Source: Candidatus Blautia intestinavium
GTDB taxonomy: Bacteria > Bacillota > Clostridia > Lachnospirales > Lachnospiraceae
DNA: 42,904 nt
Assembly: GCA_019113745.1 (NCBI GenBank)
Contig: DXGV01000029.1
Coordinates: forward strand, 1 to 42,904
Direction of reading: 5' to 3'
In this document: positions 33,145 through 42,096 of the stretch, piece by piece
How the letters are laid out: every line of letters starts with the position of its first letter
How positions within the stretch are numbered: the stretch's first letter is position 1
Notes under the pieces: generated by a model
Seen by the model: the letters and a program-made list of their open reading frames with translations, nothing else
The model's database searches: none
Told to the model about the DNA's origin: nothing
Translations under genes and position numbers: made by a program

Positions 33145-34422
33145 TTACGGCAGGGTGATGAGATTTTTTTCCGCCAGTTTCTGTACCGACATGAGGATAC
33201 CGAGCTTTGCGTGCTCCCATGTCAGGCCGCCCTGAAAATAAACTGCGTAGGGAGGCTTCATGGGGCCGTCGGCGGACAGCTCTATGGAAGATCCCTGTAC
33301 GAAGGCGCCTGCGGCCATAATTACCTGACTGTCATATCCCGGCATATCCCAGGGCTCCGGTTCCACATAGCTGTCTACCGGAGCGGCCGCCTGGATTCCG
33401 CTGCAGAAAGCGCAGACTCTTTCCGGAGTGTTCAGAGTTACTGCCTGAATGATATCGTGCCTCGGCTCTTTTCCATCCGGGACTACAGGAAAACCGAGAC
33501 GTTCGTAAATATTGGCGGCAAACACAGCCCCTTTTAAAGCGCCCTTTGTTACCATCGGGGCCAGGAAAAATCCCTGATAGAAAGATCGGTTTACTCCAAG
33601 GGAGGCTCCTACCTCCATCCCCAGTCCGGGACAGGTCATACGGTTTGCGGCGTTTTCCACACACTCCTTTGTTCCCGCGATATAGCCCCCGATGGGAGCC
33701 AGCCCTCCGCCGGGATTTTTGATCAGGGAACCGACCACCATATCCGCGCCTACGTCGCTGGGTTCCAGAGTCTCGACAAATTCTCCGTAGCAGTTATCCA
33801 CCATACAGATCACATCCGGTTTGATGCCCTTAATAAAAGAAATCAGTTCGCCGATCTGCTTTACAGAAAAAGAAGGCCTTGTCTGATAACCTTTGGAGCG
33901 CTGGATCTCAACCAGCTTTGTCTTCTCATGAATGGCTTTTCTGATGGCGTCGTAATCAAAGGTCCCGTCCTCCTTCAGCTCCACCTGACGGTAGGTGATC
34001 CCGTATTCTGCCAGGGAACCTCTGGACGGGCGGATCCCGATAACTTCCTCCAGTGTATCATAAGGCTTTCCGGCCGGGGCAAGAAGTTCGTCGCCGGGTC
34101 GGAGATTGCCGAAAAGCGCAATGGCCAGAGCGTGGGTTCCGCAGGCAATCTGAGGGCGCACCAGACATGCCTCCGTGTGAAAGGTATCTGCGTAAACCTT
34201 TTCCAGAGTATCGCGGCCGAAATCATCGTACCCGTAACCGGAAGAGCTGTTGAAGCATTCCGCGCTGACTTTGTTCTTCTGCATGGCGAGGAGAACTTTC
34301 ATCTGATTGTATTCTGCGGTTTTATCAAACTGTTCAAACCGGTCTTTCAGAAGATGTTCGATAGACGCCCCGAATTCATATACTTCCGGGGAGATTCCCA
34401 GTTGTTCATATATTTCTTTCAT
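33145..34422 (-). CDS. Methionine gamma-lyase-like PLP enzyme
   Basis: This 425-residue PLP-dependent enzyme belongs to the Met_gamma_lyase family, sometimes called aluminium resistance protein (YnbB). The Schiff-base lysine is probably Lys235 in GSLIKNPGGGLAPIGGYIAG. SSSGYGYDDFGRDTLEKVYA and VRPQIACGTHALAIALFGNLRPGDEL are typical family blocks. Members sit next to miaA or hfq in many Firmicutes. True activity is unproven for most. The start ATG 34422 lies 17 nt inside the miaA end and the nearest GGAAA is far, so coupling to miaA is likely. Confidence 0.92.
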   Translation of the reverse strand: MKEIYEQLGISPEVYEFGASIEHLLKDRFEQFDKTAEYNQMKVLLAMQKNKVSAECFNSSSGYGYDDFGRDTLEKVYADTFHTEACLVRPQIACGTHALAIALFGNLRPGDELLAPAGKPYDTLEEVIGIRPSRGSLAEYGITYRQVELKEDGTFDYDAIRKAIHEKTKLVEIQRSKGYQTRPSFSVKQIGELISFIKGIKPDVICMVDNCYGEFVETLEPSDVGADMVVGSLIKNPGGGLAPIGGYIAGTKECVENAANRMTCPGLGMEVGASLGVNRSFYQGFFLAPMVTKGALKGAVFAANIYERLGFPVVPDGKEPRHDIIQAVTLNTPERVCAFCSGIQAAAPVDSYVEPEPWDMPGYDSQVIMAAGAFVQGSSIELSADGPMKPPYAVYFQGGLTWEHAKLGILMSVQKLAEKNLITLP

Positions 34423-35419
34423 GACTGATGTTATTTTTCCTTTCTGTGTATTCGTCTGTATTGTCTCCGTCCCTACGGAAAATCCCTTTTTCCCGGCAGA
34501 CGGACAGCATATAGTTCAGAATTTCGTCTTCCTTATAATGGAATTCATCCTTGTTTACCCATATGACGTCTCTTTCCCGGCGGAACCAAGTAAGCTGCCT
34601 TTTGGCAAAATGGCGGGTGTCACGCTTCAGTATCCTTACTGCCTCGTCCAGAGAACAGACCCCGTCCAGATAGTCGAGGATCTCCTTATATCCCAGCCCC
34701 TGCATGGAAACCATTCCCCGGCGGCAGCCGTCTTTTTTCAGCGCCTTTACTTCCTCTAAAAGTCCGTCCTCCATCATTTTGTCTACTCGCTGATCGATCC
34801 TTTGATAAAGAAGCTCTCTTGGAAGATTTAAAACAAAATACGCAAGATTATAGGGACTTTCCTGCTCCTTCTGCTTTTCGTTATGTTCCGAGATCGGCGT
34901 TCCGTTCTGATGATAAAATTCCAGGGCACGTATCACCCTTTTTACATTATGGGCGTGAATGAGCTCTGCGCTTTTCGGATCCTTTTCTTTTAACATATCG
35001 TGAAGATATTCACAGCCCTTTTCCCGGGCAAGTTCTTCCAGACTATGCCGATAGTCGTCCTCCTGACGTGCCTTCGTAAAATCAATATCCCTTGTCACCG
35101 CCTGGATATAGAAACCGGTTCCTCCTGTAAGCACAGGTATCTTCCCCATGGAATAGATAGTCTCCATGGCGGCCTTTGCCATTTCCTGGAATCTGACAAT
35201 ATGAAAGTCCTCCCGGGGATCAAGAACATCAATAAGGTAATGGGGAATTCCCTGCATTTCCTCCGGCCGGATTTTTGCAGAGCCGATATCCATTCCACGG
35301 TACACCTGCATGGAATCCGCCGAGATGATCTCGCCGTTTACCGCTTTGGCAAGAGAAATAGAAAGGCTTGTTTTTCCGGCGGCCGTAGGGCCGGTAAGAA
35401 CGATTAATGGCTTCTTCAT
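34406..35419 (-). CDS. miaA: tRNA dimethylallyltransferase
   Basis: MiaA transfers a dimethylallyl group to N6 of A37 in tRNAs that read UNN codons. The P-loop GPTAAGKTS is at 10-18. SADSMQVYRGMDIGSAK, GGTGFYIQAV and TRHFAKRQLTWFRRE are conserved. At 337 residues it is slightly longer than usual because of a charged tail (DNTDEYTERKNNISHERNI) that overlaps the next gene. ATG 35419 has AGGAGG only 4 nt upstream, a tight spacing. It follows mutL by 8 nt. Confidence 0.96.
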   Translation of the reverse strand: MKKPLIVLTGPTAAGKTSLSISLAKAVNGEIISADSMQVYRGMDIGSAKIRPEEMQGIPHYLIDVLDPREDFHIVRFQEMAKAAMETIYSMGKIPVLTGGTGFYIQAVTRDIDFTKARQEDDYRHSLEELAREKGCEYLHDMLKEKDPKSAELIHAHNVKRVIRALEFYHQNGTPISEHNEKQKEQESPYNLAYFVLNLPRELLYQRIDQRVDKMMEDGLLEEVKALKKDGCRRGMVSMQGLGYKEILDYLDGVCSLDEAVRILKRDTRHFAKRQLTWFRRERDVIWVNKDEFHYKEDEILNYMLSVCREKGIFRRDGDNTDEYTERKNNISHERNI

Positions 35420-35427
35420 ACTGCCTC

Positions 35428-37506
35428 CTATATAATTCGCTTAAACTTTTTTTCCAGCTCTGTCTTTGTCATGGAAATAATCGTAGGACGTCCATGAGGA
35501 CAGTGATACGGGTTATCCAGCTTCAAAAGCTGGTCGATAAGCTTTTCCGCTTCCTGGGACGACATTGCGTGGTTCCCTTTTACCGCCGCTTTGCAGGCCA
35601 TTGTAGCAAGTCTCTGGGCAAAAATCTCAAAAAGATCCTTTCCCCTGGCGTCAGTGAGATGATCCAGCATATCCAGGAAAAGCTGTTCCTCTGTAAGACC
35701 GTAAAGATTGGAAGGCACTGCGCTGATACAGTACTCTTTCCCTCCAAAATGCTCGATTTCAAACCCGAACTGCCGGAAATAAGCTTTATTGTCTTTCAGG
35801 ACAGCTTCTTCCTGAAGATTAAGGGTTACGATCATGGGCGGATTCAGATATTGGGAAGTCACGGTATTCTCCCGGAATTCTTTTACAAATTTTTCATAAT
35901 ATATCTTTTCGTGAGCCGCATGTTGGTCAATGATATAAAAATATTCTCCAAACTGGACCAGCCAGTAGGTGTCGAAAACCTGCCCGATCAGGCGGATTTT
36001 GTTCCGCGATTCAGGAGCAAGCAGCTTCTCCTCAAAAAGCCCCATCTGTTTTGGAGAGCTCTTGGAAGCGCTGGTCCTTTCACCTGCTTTTTCAGTAGCT
36101 TTCTGACTGTCTTTTGGAACCGGCTCCGAAAAAGGAAGTTCCTGGCGTTGGATCTTTTCCGGTTCGAGACAGGTATCTTCGTTCTTCGAAGCCTGATGGA
36201 GCGTCCCATGGAACAGGGCTTCTTCCTCCCTGGAAAACACTACCTTGTTGTCCTGGATGGAGGAGCTTGCCCCGGCAGGCGCAGGAGGACTCTGCGAATC
36301 TGTATTTCTGGAAAATTCCGTATTGTTATATTTTGTGGGAGCTGTATCCTCAGAAATTTTCTCACCGTATGTTGCTGAGGGTTCCCTCAGTGGTCTGTTT
36401 CTTTCATATATTGTTTCCCGCCGTTTTGTCTCAAAGGGTTCCGGTATGTCCGCCGGTTTTGGAACCTCCTGTGGGGGCGCTTTCTCTTCTTTTCCTATTG
36501 TAAAAGAAGGAATCATTTCTTTTTTTGTCAGAGCCTTTCTTACCGTATCATAAACAGCCTCGTATACTTCCTGCTCTCTTGCAAACCGGACTTCTCTTTT
36601 GGCAGGATGGACGTTTACATCCAGATCATTTCCTTCCATTTCCATCTGCAGGGAAACAAAGGGAAATTTATGCTGCATCAGAAAGCCGCGGTACGCGTTC
36701 TCGATAGCTTTTGTAATGATGTTGTTTTTTACATAGCGTCCGTTGATATAATAATTTTCAAAGCCACGGTTCCCCCGGGCAATCTCCGGTTTTCCCACGA
36801 AGCCGGTAATTTTCATGAAATCATTTTCATAATCTGCTTCCAGGAGAGCCTTCGCAATATCCTTGCCGTATACGCTGTAAATCACATCCTTTACATTGTA
36901 ATTTCCGGAGCTGTGAAGCTTTACCTGTTTATTCTGGATATATTTAAAAGAAATTTCCGGATGGGAAAGGGCAAGCTGTTCCATCAGCGTATGGATATAA
37001 TTTGCCTCCGTCATATCGGATTTCAGAAACTTGCTTCTCGCAGGCGTATTATAAAAGAGGTTTCTTACCAGAAAGGTAGATCCATCGGGAGCGCCAAGCT
37101 CTTCCAGGGACCGTTCCGCCCCTCCCTCGATAATGTATCTGGATCCGGTAATGGCGGAAGGCGTTTTGGTGATCAGCTCTACCTGGGAGACGGCCGCGAT
37201 ACTGGAAAGCGCTTCGCCACGGAACCCAAGAGAAGTAATCTGCTCCAGATCTTCTACTTTTTCAATTTTGCTTGTAGCGTGCCGGCAGAAGGCAAGGGGG
37301 ATCTGATCTGCCTCTATACCGGAGCCGTTGTCCGTAATACGGATCAGCTTTTTGCCGCCGTCTGTGACCTCTACCGTAACGGCGGTAGCGCCGGCGTCGA
37401 TAGCGTTTTCCACAAGCTCTTTTACAACAGAAGAAGGGCGTTCCACCACTTCTCCTGCCGCAATCTTGTCTATAGTATTCTGATCTAAAACAGCGATTCT
37501 TTTCAA
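35428..37506 (-). CDS. mutL: DNA mismatch repair protein MutL
   Basis: This 692-residue GHKL ATPase has N-terminal motifs ELVENAIDAGAT, DNGSGI and TSLGFRGEALSSIAAV. A poorly conserved linker covers about 340-500. The C-terminal dimer domain has the endonuclease motif DQHAAHEKIYYEKF and the CPHGRPT motif, so this is a nicking MutL of the MutH-less type. The start is TTG 37506 with a strong AAGGAGGAG close upstream. It follows mutS by 35 nt. Confidence 0.97.
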   Translation of the reverse strand: MKRIAVLDQNTIDKIAAGEVVERPSSVVKELVENAIDAGATAVTVEVTDGGKKLIRITDNGSGIEADQIPLAFCRHATSKIEKVEDLEQITSLGFRGEALSSIAAVSQVELITKTPSAITGSRYIIEGGAERSLEELGAPDGSTFLVRNLFYNTPARSKFLKSDMTEANYIHTLMEQLALSHPEISFKYIQNKQVKLHSSGNYNVKDVIYSVYGKDIAKALLEADYENDFMKITGFVGKPEIARGNRGFENYYINGRYVKNNIITKAIENAYRGFLMQHKFPFVSLQMEMEGNDLDVNVHPAKREVRFAREQEVYEAVYDTVRKALTKKEMIPSFTIGKEEKAPPQEVPKPADIPEPFETKRRETIYERNRPLREPSATYGEKISEDTAPTKYNNTEFSRNTDSQSPPAPAGASSSIQDNKVVFSREEEALFHGTLHQASKNEDTCLEPEKIQRQELPFSEPVPKDSQKATEKAGERTSASKSSPKQMGLFEEKLLAPESRNKIRLIGQVFDTYWLVQFGEYFYIIDQHAAHEKIYYEKFVKEFRENTVTSQYLNPPMIVTLNLQEEAVLKDNKAYFRQFGFEIEHFGGKEYCISAVPSNLYGLTEEQLFLDMLDHLTDARGKDLFEIFAQRLATMACKAAVKGNHAMSSQEAEKLIDQLLKLDNPYHCPHGRPTIISMTKTELEKKFKRII

Positions 37507-37541
37507 GAAGACTCCTCCTTTTGACTGAGTTTATAAACTTT

Positions 37542-40175
37542 TTACCACCTGTTTCTGATCTTGTTCTGCAGGTTATAAAGAATATTCATCGCCTCCATGG
37601 GCGTAAGATTTGTAAGATCCAGTTCCTTGATCTCTTCTACAATATCGTTGTCCTGTATCGTATCGAAGAGAGACATCTGCGCCATATCTACCTGGTCGTA
37701 TACGATCTTCTGTTTCTTTTTGGGGGCGGTCAGATCTTTTACAGCGGCAGTAATATCCGCGTCGCTTAATTCTTCTACAAGTTCTTTTGCCCTGGCGATC
37801 ACTGACTCCGGGACCCCGGCAAGCTTCGCCACCTGGATGCCGTAGCTTTTATCTGCCCCGCCCTTTACGATTTTTCTCAGGAAAACAATATCGTCGCCTT
37901 TTTCTTTGACGGCGATGCAGTAATTGTTGACCCCGGCGATTTTTCCTTCCAGCTCGGTAAGTTCATGGTAATGAGTGGCAAAAAGTGTTTTCGCCCCGCA
38001 GAGTTTTGTATTGCTGATATGCTCGATCACCGCCCAGGCAATGGCAAGACCGTCAAAGGTACTGGTCCCTCTTCCGATCTCGTCCAGGATCAGAAGGCTT
38101 TTGGAAGTGGCGTTCCGCAGGATATTTGCCACCTCTGTCATCTCCACCATAAAGGTACTCTGGCCGCTGGCAAGATCGTCGGAGGCGCCCACTCTGGTGA
38201 AAATCCTGTCCACAATACCGATATTCGCCTTTTCAGCGGGAACAAAGCTTCCAATCTGGGCCATTAATACGATCAGAGCCGTCTGGCGCATGTAAGTGGA
38301 TTTTCCCGCCATGTTGGGGCCGGTGATAATGGAAACACGTTTTTTCTGATTATCCAGGTAGGTGTCGTTTGCGATGAACATATCGTTCTCGATCATCTGC
38401 TCGACTACAGGGTGCCGCCCGTTTTTTATATCGATCACGCCGTTTTCATTAATCCTGGGACGAACATAATTATTTCTCTGGGCAACCAGGGCAAGAGAAG
38501 CAAAAACGTCCAGCGCGGCTACTGCCTTTGCAGTGCGCTGGATGCGCGTCACTTCTGCCCCAACCTTGTCCCTTACCTGGCAGAACAGCTCGTATTCCAG
38601 ATTATAAAGGCGGTCTTCCGCTCCAAGGATCAGATCTTCCAGTTCCTTGAGCTCCTGGGTAATATACCGCTCCGCATTGGTAAGTGTCTGCTTACGAACG
38701 TAATTATCAGGGACAAGATCCTTGAAAGAGTTTGTGACTTCCAGAGAATACCCGAATACGCGGTTATATTTTATCTTCAGATTTTTGATTCCGGTGCGCT
38801 CTTTTTCCCGCATTTCCAGCTCTGACAGCCATTTCTTTCCGTCTGTGCGGGAACGGCGGAATTTATCAACTTCTTCATTATAGCCTTCCCGTATGATCCC
38901 TCCGTCCCTCAATGCCATAGGCGGTTCGTCGGTAATGGCCTGTTTGATCAGCTCCGCAATATCCGTAAGGGGATCCATATCCTGATAAATTTGCTGAAGG
39001 ATGGGGCAATGGTAATTCTGCAGGATCTGCCGGATAAAAGGCAGCATCTCCAGAGAAGAGGCAAATGCCACCATATCCCTTGGATTGGCCGACTGATAGC
39101 TGATACGGCTGATGAGACGCTCCAGATCATATACCGGGTTCAGATATTCCCGGATCTCATCCCGGTCCATAGGGCTTTTATTTAATTCTTCCAGCGCTTC
39201 CAGACGGCGGTTTATTTCCTGGGAATCGATCAGCGGCTGTTCTACATAAGATCTCAGAGTACGCGCCCCCATGGCGGTTTTTGTTTTATCCAGCACCCAT
39301 AGGAGAGAGCCTCTTTTATTCTTTTCCCGCAGTGTTTCCACCAGCTCAAGATTTCTGCGGCTGGAGCTGTCGATCAACATAAATTTTTCCGCTGTATAGG
39401 GATGGATGGTGGCCATATGGGAAAGAGCCGTTTTCTGTGTTTCCTGAAGGTAAACAAATAACGCTCCCGCAGCGATCACGCCGCTGTCATAGTCTTCCAG
39501 GCCGAGACCCTCCAACTGATTTACATGGAAATGTTCTTTCAGAGTCCGCTGGCAGAGAGCGTCGTCAAAATACCATGGATCCAGAGAAAAAACACAGATA
39601 CCCATACGCTCTCTGAGATCCTCTGTATCAATGCCGCTCATTAGAAAAGCATCGTTGCAGATGATTTCTGCCGGAACAAATTTATTGATCTCATCCAGAA
39701 GCTTTGCCGGCGTGCCGACTTCCGTCACGAAGCAGTCTCCTGTAGTGATATCGGCAATGGCGCAGCCGAACTGATCCTCCATGGAAACAACGGACATCAG
39801 GTAATTGTTTTTTGATTCATCCAGAGAGGCGGCGTCCAGGGTAGTTCCGGGAGTCACCACACGAATGACTTCTCTTTTTACAAGACCTTTTGCCTTTTTC
39901 GGATCCTCTACCTGTTCGCAAATGGCTACTTTATAGCCTTTTTCAATAAGCCGTTTAATATAAGTCTCGGCAGCATGAAAGGGGACCCCGCACATGGGGG
40001 CCCGTTCTTCCAGTCCACAGTCTTTGCCTGTCAGAGTCAACTCCAGTTCCTTTGTTACAGTCAGGGCATCGTCAAAGAACATCTCGTAAAAGTCGCCGAG
40101 ACGGTAAAAAAGGATACAGTCCTTATACTGCTCTTTTGTTTTCAAATATTCACGCATCATTGGTGATAAAGTCAT
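37542..40175 (-). CDS. mutS: DNA mismatch repair protein MutS
   Basis: This 877-residue MutS recognises mismatches. The N-terminal mismatch-binding domain carries the phenylalanine motif GDFYEMFFDDA. The ATPase domain has the Walker A GPNMAGKST at 619-627, then DEIGRGTSTFDG and the ATHYHEL signature. The C-terminal tail ends in a helical MutL/beta-clamp-type region. The family start MTLSPMMREYLKTKEQYKD supports ATG 40175, although the nearest GGGG is about 14 nt upstream. It is the first gene of the mutS-mutL-miaA series. Confidence 0.97.
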   Translation of the reverse strand: MTLSPMMREYLKTKEQYKDCILFYRLGDFYEMFFDDALTVTKELELTLTGKDCGLEERAPMCGVPFHAAETYIKRLIEKGYKVAICEQVEDPKKAKGLVKREVIRVVTPGTTLDAASLDESKNNYLMSVVSMEDQFGCAIADITTGDCFVTEVGTPAKLLDEINKFVPAEIICNDAFLMSGIDTEDLRERMGICVFSLDPWYFDDALCQRTLKEHFHVNQLEGLGLEDYDSGVIAAGALFVYLQETQKTALSHMATIHPYTAEKFMLIDSSSRRNLELVETLREKNKRGSLLWVLDKTKTAMGARTLRSYVEQPLIDSQEINRRLEALEELNKSPMDRDEIREYLNPVYDLERLISRISYQSANPRDMVAFASSLEMLPFIRQILQNYHCPILQQIYQDMDPLTDIAELIKQAITDEPPMALRDGGIIREGYNEEVDKFRRSRTDGKKWLSELEMREKERTGIKNLKIKYNRVFGYSLEVTNSFKDLVPDNYVRKQTLTNAERYITQELKELEDLILGAEDRLYNLEYELFCQVRDKVGAEVTRIQRTAKAVAALDVFASLALVAQRNNYVRPRINENGVIDIKNGRHPVVEQMIENDMFIANDTYLDNQKKRVSIITGPNMAGKSTYMRQTALIVLMAQIGSFVPAEKANIGIVDRIFTRVGASDDLASGQSTFMVEMTEVANILRNATSKSLLILDEIGRGTSTFDGLAIAWAVIEHISNTKLCGAKTLFATHYHELTELEGKIAGVNNYCIAVKEKGDDIVFLRKIVKGGADKSYGIQVAKLAGVPESVIARAKELVEELSDADITAAVKDLTAPKKKQKIVYDQVDMAQMSLFDTIQDNDIVEEIKELDLTNLTPMEAMNILYNLQNKIRNRW

Positions 40176-40222
40176 ATTAAAATCTCAAACCCCTTTATTT
40201 TCAAGGCTTCGCGCCGTTTATT

Positions 40223-40240
40223 CAGGCTTAAAAAAGCCTG
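40223..40240. repeat. Hairpin in the mutS leader
   Basis: CAGGCTT (40223-40229) and AAGCCTG (40234-40240) form a 7-bp stem with a 4-nt loop in the 160-nt leader of mutS. On the plus strand it is followed by TTTT, so it could also stop transcription coming towards mutS from the opposite side. No plus-strand gene needs it. Confidence 0.35.
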
Positions 40241-40343
40241 TTTTACACACTTGTTACACACCTTTTTTCCTGTGATTGAATGTGTTTTTCTTTTCCCGTT
40301 AAAATTACTTACCTTATCCGGGACGTAAGCATAATTCAGACCT

Positions 40344-40372
40344 ATACTATCATTTTTACGTGGTGATTTCAA
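40344..40372 (-). promoter_or_regulatory. Promoter of the mutS operon
   Basis: On the minus strand TTGAAA (40372-40367) and TAGTAT (40349-40344) are spaced by exactly 17 bp. Transcription should start near 40337, giving a leader of about 160 nt before mutS. Confidence 0.65.
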
Positions 40373-40428
40373 TAAAAAGCATGAATTTTGTTTTGGCGCT
40401 TATATTATTTCATATAACAAAGGGGCAG

Positions 40429-40760
40429 CAGCGTCAGTGTCCAAAGGAAATACGGCTACTTTTTTAGTTTTTCTGAATTTACCCGTAATCCACCGCCTGA
40501 TCCTACGGCTTTCTTTTCGGACTTGACAATTTCAACCGTAAACTACTGCTTGTTTCTACGGTTGTCTTTCTTAATTTGACAATCTCAACCGTAAAATACT
40601 ACTTGTTTCTACGGTTGTCTTTCTTAATTTGGCGATTTCAACCGTAAAATACTGCTCATTCCTACGGATCTCTTTCATTATTTTTGTACTACAACCGTAA
40701 ACCTGTTCCTTCCTCTACGGATTTCTTTCCAGATTTGACGATTTTAACCGTAACTGCTAT
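40429..40760. repeat. 53-bp-period tandem array of inverted CCGTA/TACGG sites
   Basis: CCGTA occurs at 40483, 40536, 40589, 40642, 40695 and 40748. TACGG occurs at 40451, 40504, 40557, 40610, 40663 and 40716. Every step is exactly 53 bp with no slippage. Within a unit the two arms are 21 bp apart start to start, and the next unit follows 32 bp later. In the two central units the arms extend to CAACCGTA/TACGGTTG (8 bp). The rest of the unit is also conserved: a TCTTTC block after TACGG and TTTGACxATTTCA before the next arm. The end units are degraded. 53 is not a multiple of three and all frames have stops, so it is non-coding. It fills the gap between the mutS promoter and the truncated permease. 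Confidence 0.9.
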
Positions 40761-40794
40761 CCAGAATAAACAATAGAGAGCTGATCGTCAGTGC

Positions 40795-41133
40795 TCACTC
40801 CATCATTGATAAAATACTTTTAGGTTTCATACGGATTACCATGACAGAGGATATTCCTGTAGACAGGATAACAATCAGCATTTCCGCACCTAATATCCCG
40901 AATATAGATTTTGGATCTATGCGGACGGTAAGTTCTATGTCCGCTTCCTCCGGGACGGCATCATAGGACTCCGTATTTATCAGTCCGCTAAATACATTCC
41001 CATTGTCTGTGTCCTTATCTTTTTCTGTTACCTGTATATTTTCATTTACAATGCGCCCTATTCCTCCTGTCGCTGCGCCGACCACAGCCAGGGCAATACA
41101 AAACGCCCAGCCAATCGACTGAGCGCTTTGCAT
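40795..41133 (-). pseudogene. C-terminal fragment of an FtsX/MacB-type permease
   Basis: The 112-residue product has a hydrophobic segment at 7-27 and another near 82-103, and ends VIRMKPKSILSMME. The pattern matches the last two membrane helices of FtsX/MacB-type ABC permeases, whose C-termini read like RxxPKxIL. The first 250 or more residues and any ATPase gene are missing. It begins at an ATG overlapping the toxin stop (TAATG), with an in-frame TGA seven codons upstream. It may be a relic left when the toxin-antitoxin pair arrived, or it may still be translated by coupling as a small membrane protein. Confidence 0.55.
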
Positions 41134-41489
41134 TAAAGATCCGAAAATATATCAGAAAAGAGTTTTTCTCCATATTTTTTATACAATTTTCCCGCCAATT
41201 CATAGCAGAAATCATCGGATCGCCTGGAAATGACCACAATATTCATAACGCGCTGTTCCAAAACAAGAGTATATACTACTCGGATACCAATTTTTTTATA
41301 TTTTATCTTAAAAAAACCTGTAAGATTATTTCCGTTTTTGTTACCTAGTGGATGTCCATAACCTTCAGGTCTTGGCAAAGGCGCTTGTGATACCTTTCTT
41401 ATTCCTGCCAAAATTTGCGGCTTGATATCGTTGTGGAATTCTGAGAACTCTTTTTTTGCCTCATCTTTTATCCGTATTTCCCATGCCAT
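41133..41489 (-). CDS. RelE/ParE-superfamily toxin
   Basis: This 118-residue basic protein has the RelE/ParE toxin layout: MAWEIRIKDEAKKEFSEF at the N-terminus, then GYGHPLGNKNGNNLTGFFKIKYKKIGIRVVYTLV and VMNIVVISRRSDDFCYELAGKLYKKY. The GHPL-G-LTGFFKIKY and R-VVYT elements are typical. Whether it is an mRNA interferase or a gyrase inhibitor cannot be told by eye. Its start overlaps the antitoxin stop by one base (TAATG), as expected for a coupled antitoxin-toxin pair. Confidence 0.85.
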   Translation of the reverse strand: MAWEIRIKDEAKKEFSEFHNDIKPQILAGIRKVSQAPLPRPEGYGHPLGNKNGNNLTGFFKIKYKKIGIRVVYTLVLEQRVMNIVVISRRSDDFCYELAGKLYKKYGEKLFSDIFSDL

Positions 41490-41839
41490 TATTCGATTTC
41501 CACACTTTCTGCCAATTTATCAATATCTTCCATGGAATAACCTTGTTCGGCAACAAATTCTGCAAAAGATGATGTATTTGAATTTTCTCTTTCTTCTGCC
41601 CGTTTAAGCAAACGCATATCCTCGATTTTTTCTAAAAATTTTTCCAGTTGCTGCAATTTTTTTTGCGTCTCTTTATACTCTTTTACAGAAATAAGGACTG
41701 CTGTAGGCTGGTTATTTTTTAATATGATATATTCATGATCATTTTCACATACATCAGAAACAATCTTCCCAGTTTTTCCCTGGCTGAAATCAGAAATAGG
41801 TACAAGCCTTTCCGTTAGATCAATTAATGAAGTTCCCAT
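41489..41839 (-). CDS. Phd/YefM-type antitoxin
   Basis: This 116-residue protein has the Phd/YefM DNA-binding N-terminus: LVPISDFSQGKTGKIVSDVCENDHEYIILKNNQPTAVLISVKEY (in sections), with NNQPTAVLIS as the hallmark. A C-terminal acidic and helical tail would bind and neutralise the toxin. The open frame extends 47 codons upstream, but ATG 41839 follows AGGAGC at a normal distance and starts the family domain. It is longer than most Phd proteins because of the C-terminal helix. It probably represses its own promoter. Confidence 0.88.
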   Translation of the reverse strand: MGTSLIDLTERLVPISDFSQGKTGKIVSDVCENDHEYIILKNNQPTAVLISVKEYKETQKKLQQLEKFLEKIEDMRLLKRAEERENSNTSSFAEFVAEQGYSMEDIDKLAESVEIE

Positions 41840-41861
41840 AATATCAGCTCCTTTTTTATAT

Positions 41862-41890
41862 AATATACTATATCGCAGAATTTTATGCAA
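41862..41890 (-). promoter_or_regulatory. Promoter of the toxin-antitoxin operon
   Basis: On the minus strand TTGCAT (41890-41885) and TATATT (41867-41862) are spaced by exactly 17 bp. The region is AT-rich with short palindromic TATATTATATA-like sequence around the -10, where an antitoxin-toxin complex could bind. Confidence 0.65.
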
Positions 41891-41930
41891 TATTTTCATT
41901 AAAATATTAATTATAAATATAGGCTGATAT

Positions 41931-42068
41931 CTACTTACAAAAAATATGATATCCGCACATAAGGCATAAACCGGAAACAATTACAATGACTACGTTTTCC
42001 GCGATCAACATTCCTATTACCATGCCAATCCCAATACAAAAAAGCACTAATCCCAAAAGTCTCCCCAT
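41931..42068 (-). CDS. 45-residue membrane protein
   Basis: This short gene encodes MGRLLGLVLFCIGIGMVIGM followed by LIAENVVIVIVSGLCLMCGYHIFCK. Two hydrophobic segments (about 4-22 and 26-41) suggest a small hairpin membrane protein. GAGGA lies about 9 nt before the ATG and a candidate promoter lies upstream. Small proteins with a similar start (M-x-x-LLGxxLFxIxxGM) and a GYxxFC-type end are, from memory, widespread in Lachnospiraceae without known function. No function is assigned. It precedes the antitoxin gene by about 90 nt. Confidence 0.75.
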   Translation of the reverse strand: MGRLLGLVLFCIGIGMVIGMLIAENVVIVIVSGLCLMCGYHIFCK

Positions 42069-42096
42069 ATCCTCAGTCCTCTTCTCTTTTGTCTGT

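Noticed and set aside
40172..40372. 66-codon minus-strand ORF before mutS
   Set aside because: It starts at TTG inside the predicted mutS -35, has no ribosome binding site, and covers the leader of mutS.
40429..40760. CRISPR array
   Set aside because: The period is 53 bp and the whole unit is related, with no unique spacers and no cas genes nearby. The arms are short and inverted.
40535..40760. Promoters inside the 53-bp units (TTGACA, TTGGCG, TTGACG)
   Set aside because: No -10 hexamer lies 16-18 bp after these -35-like words in either unit, so they are part of the repeat rather than promoters.
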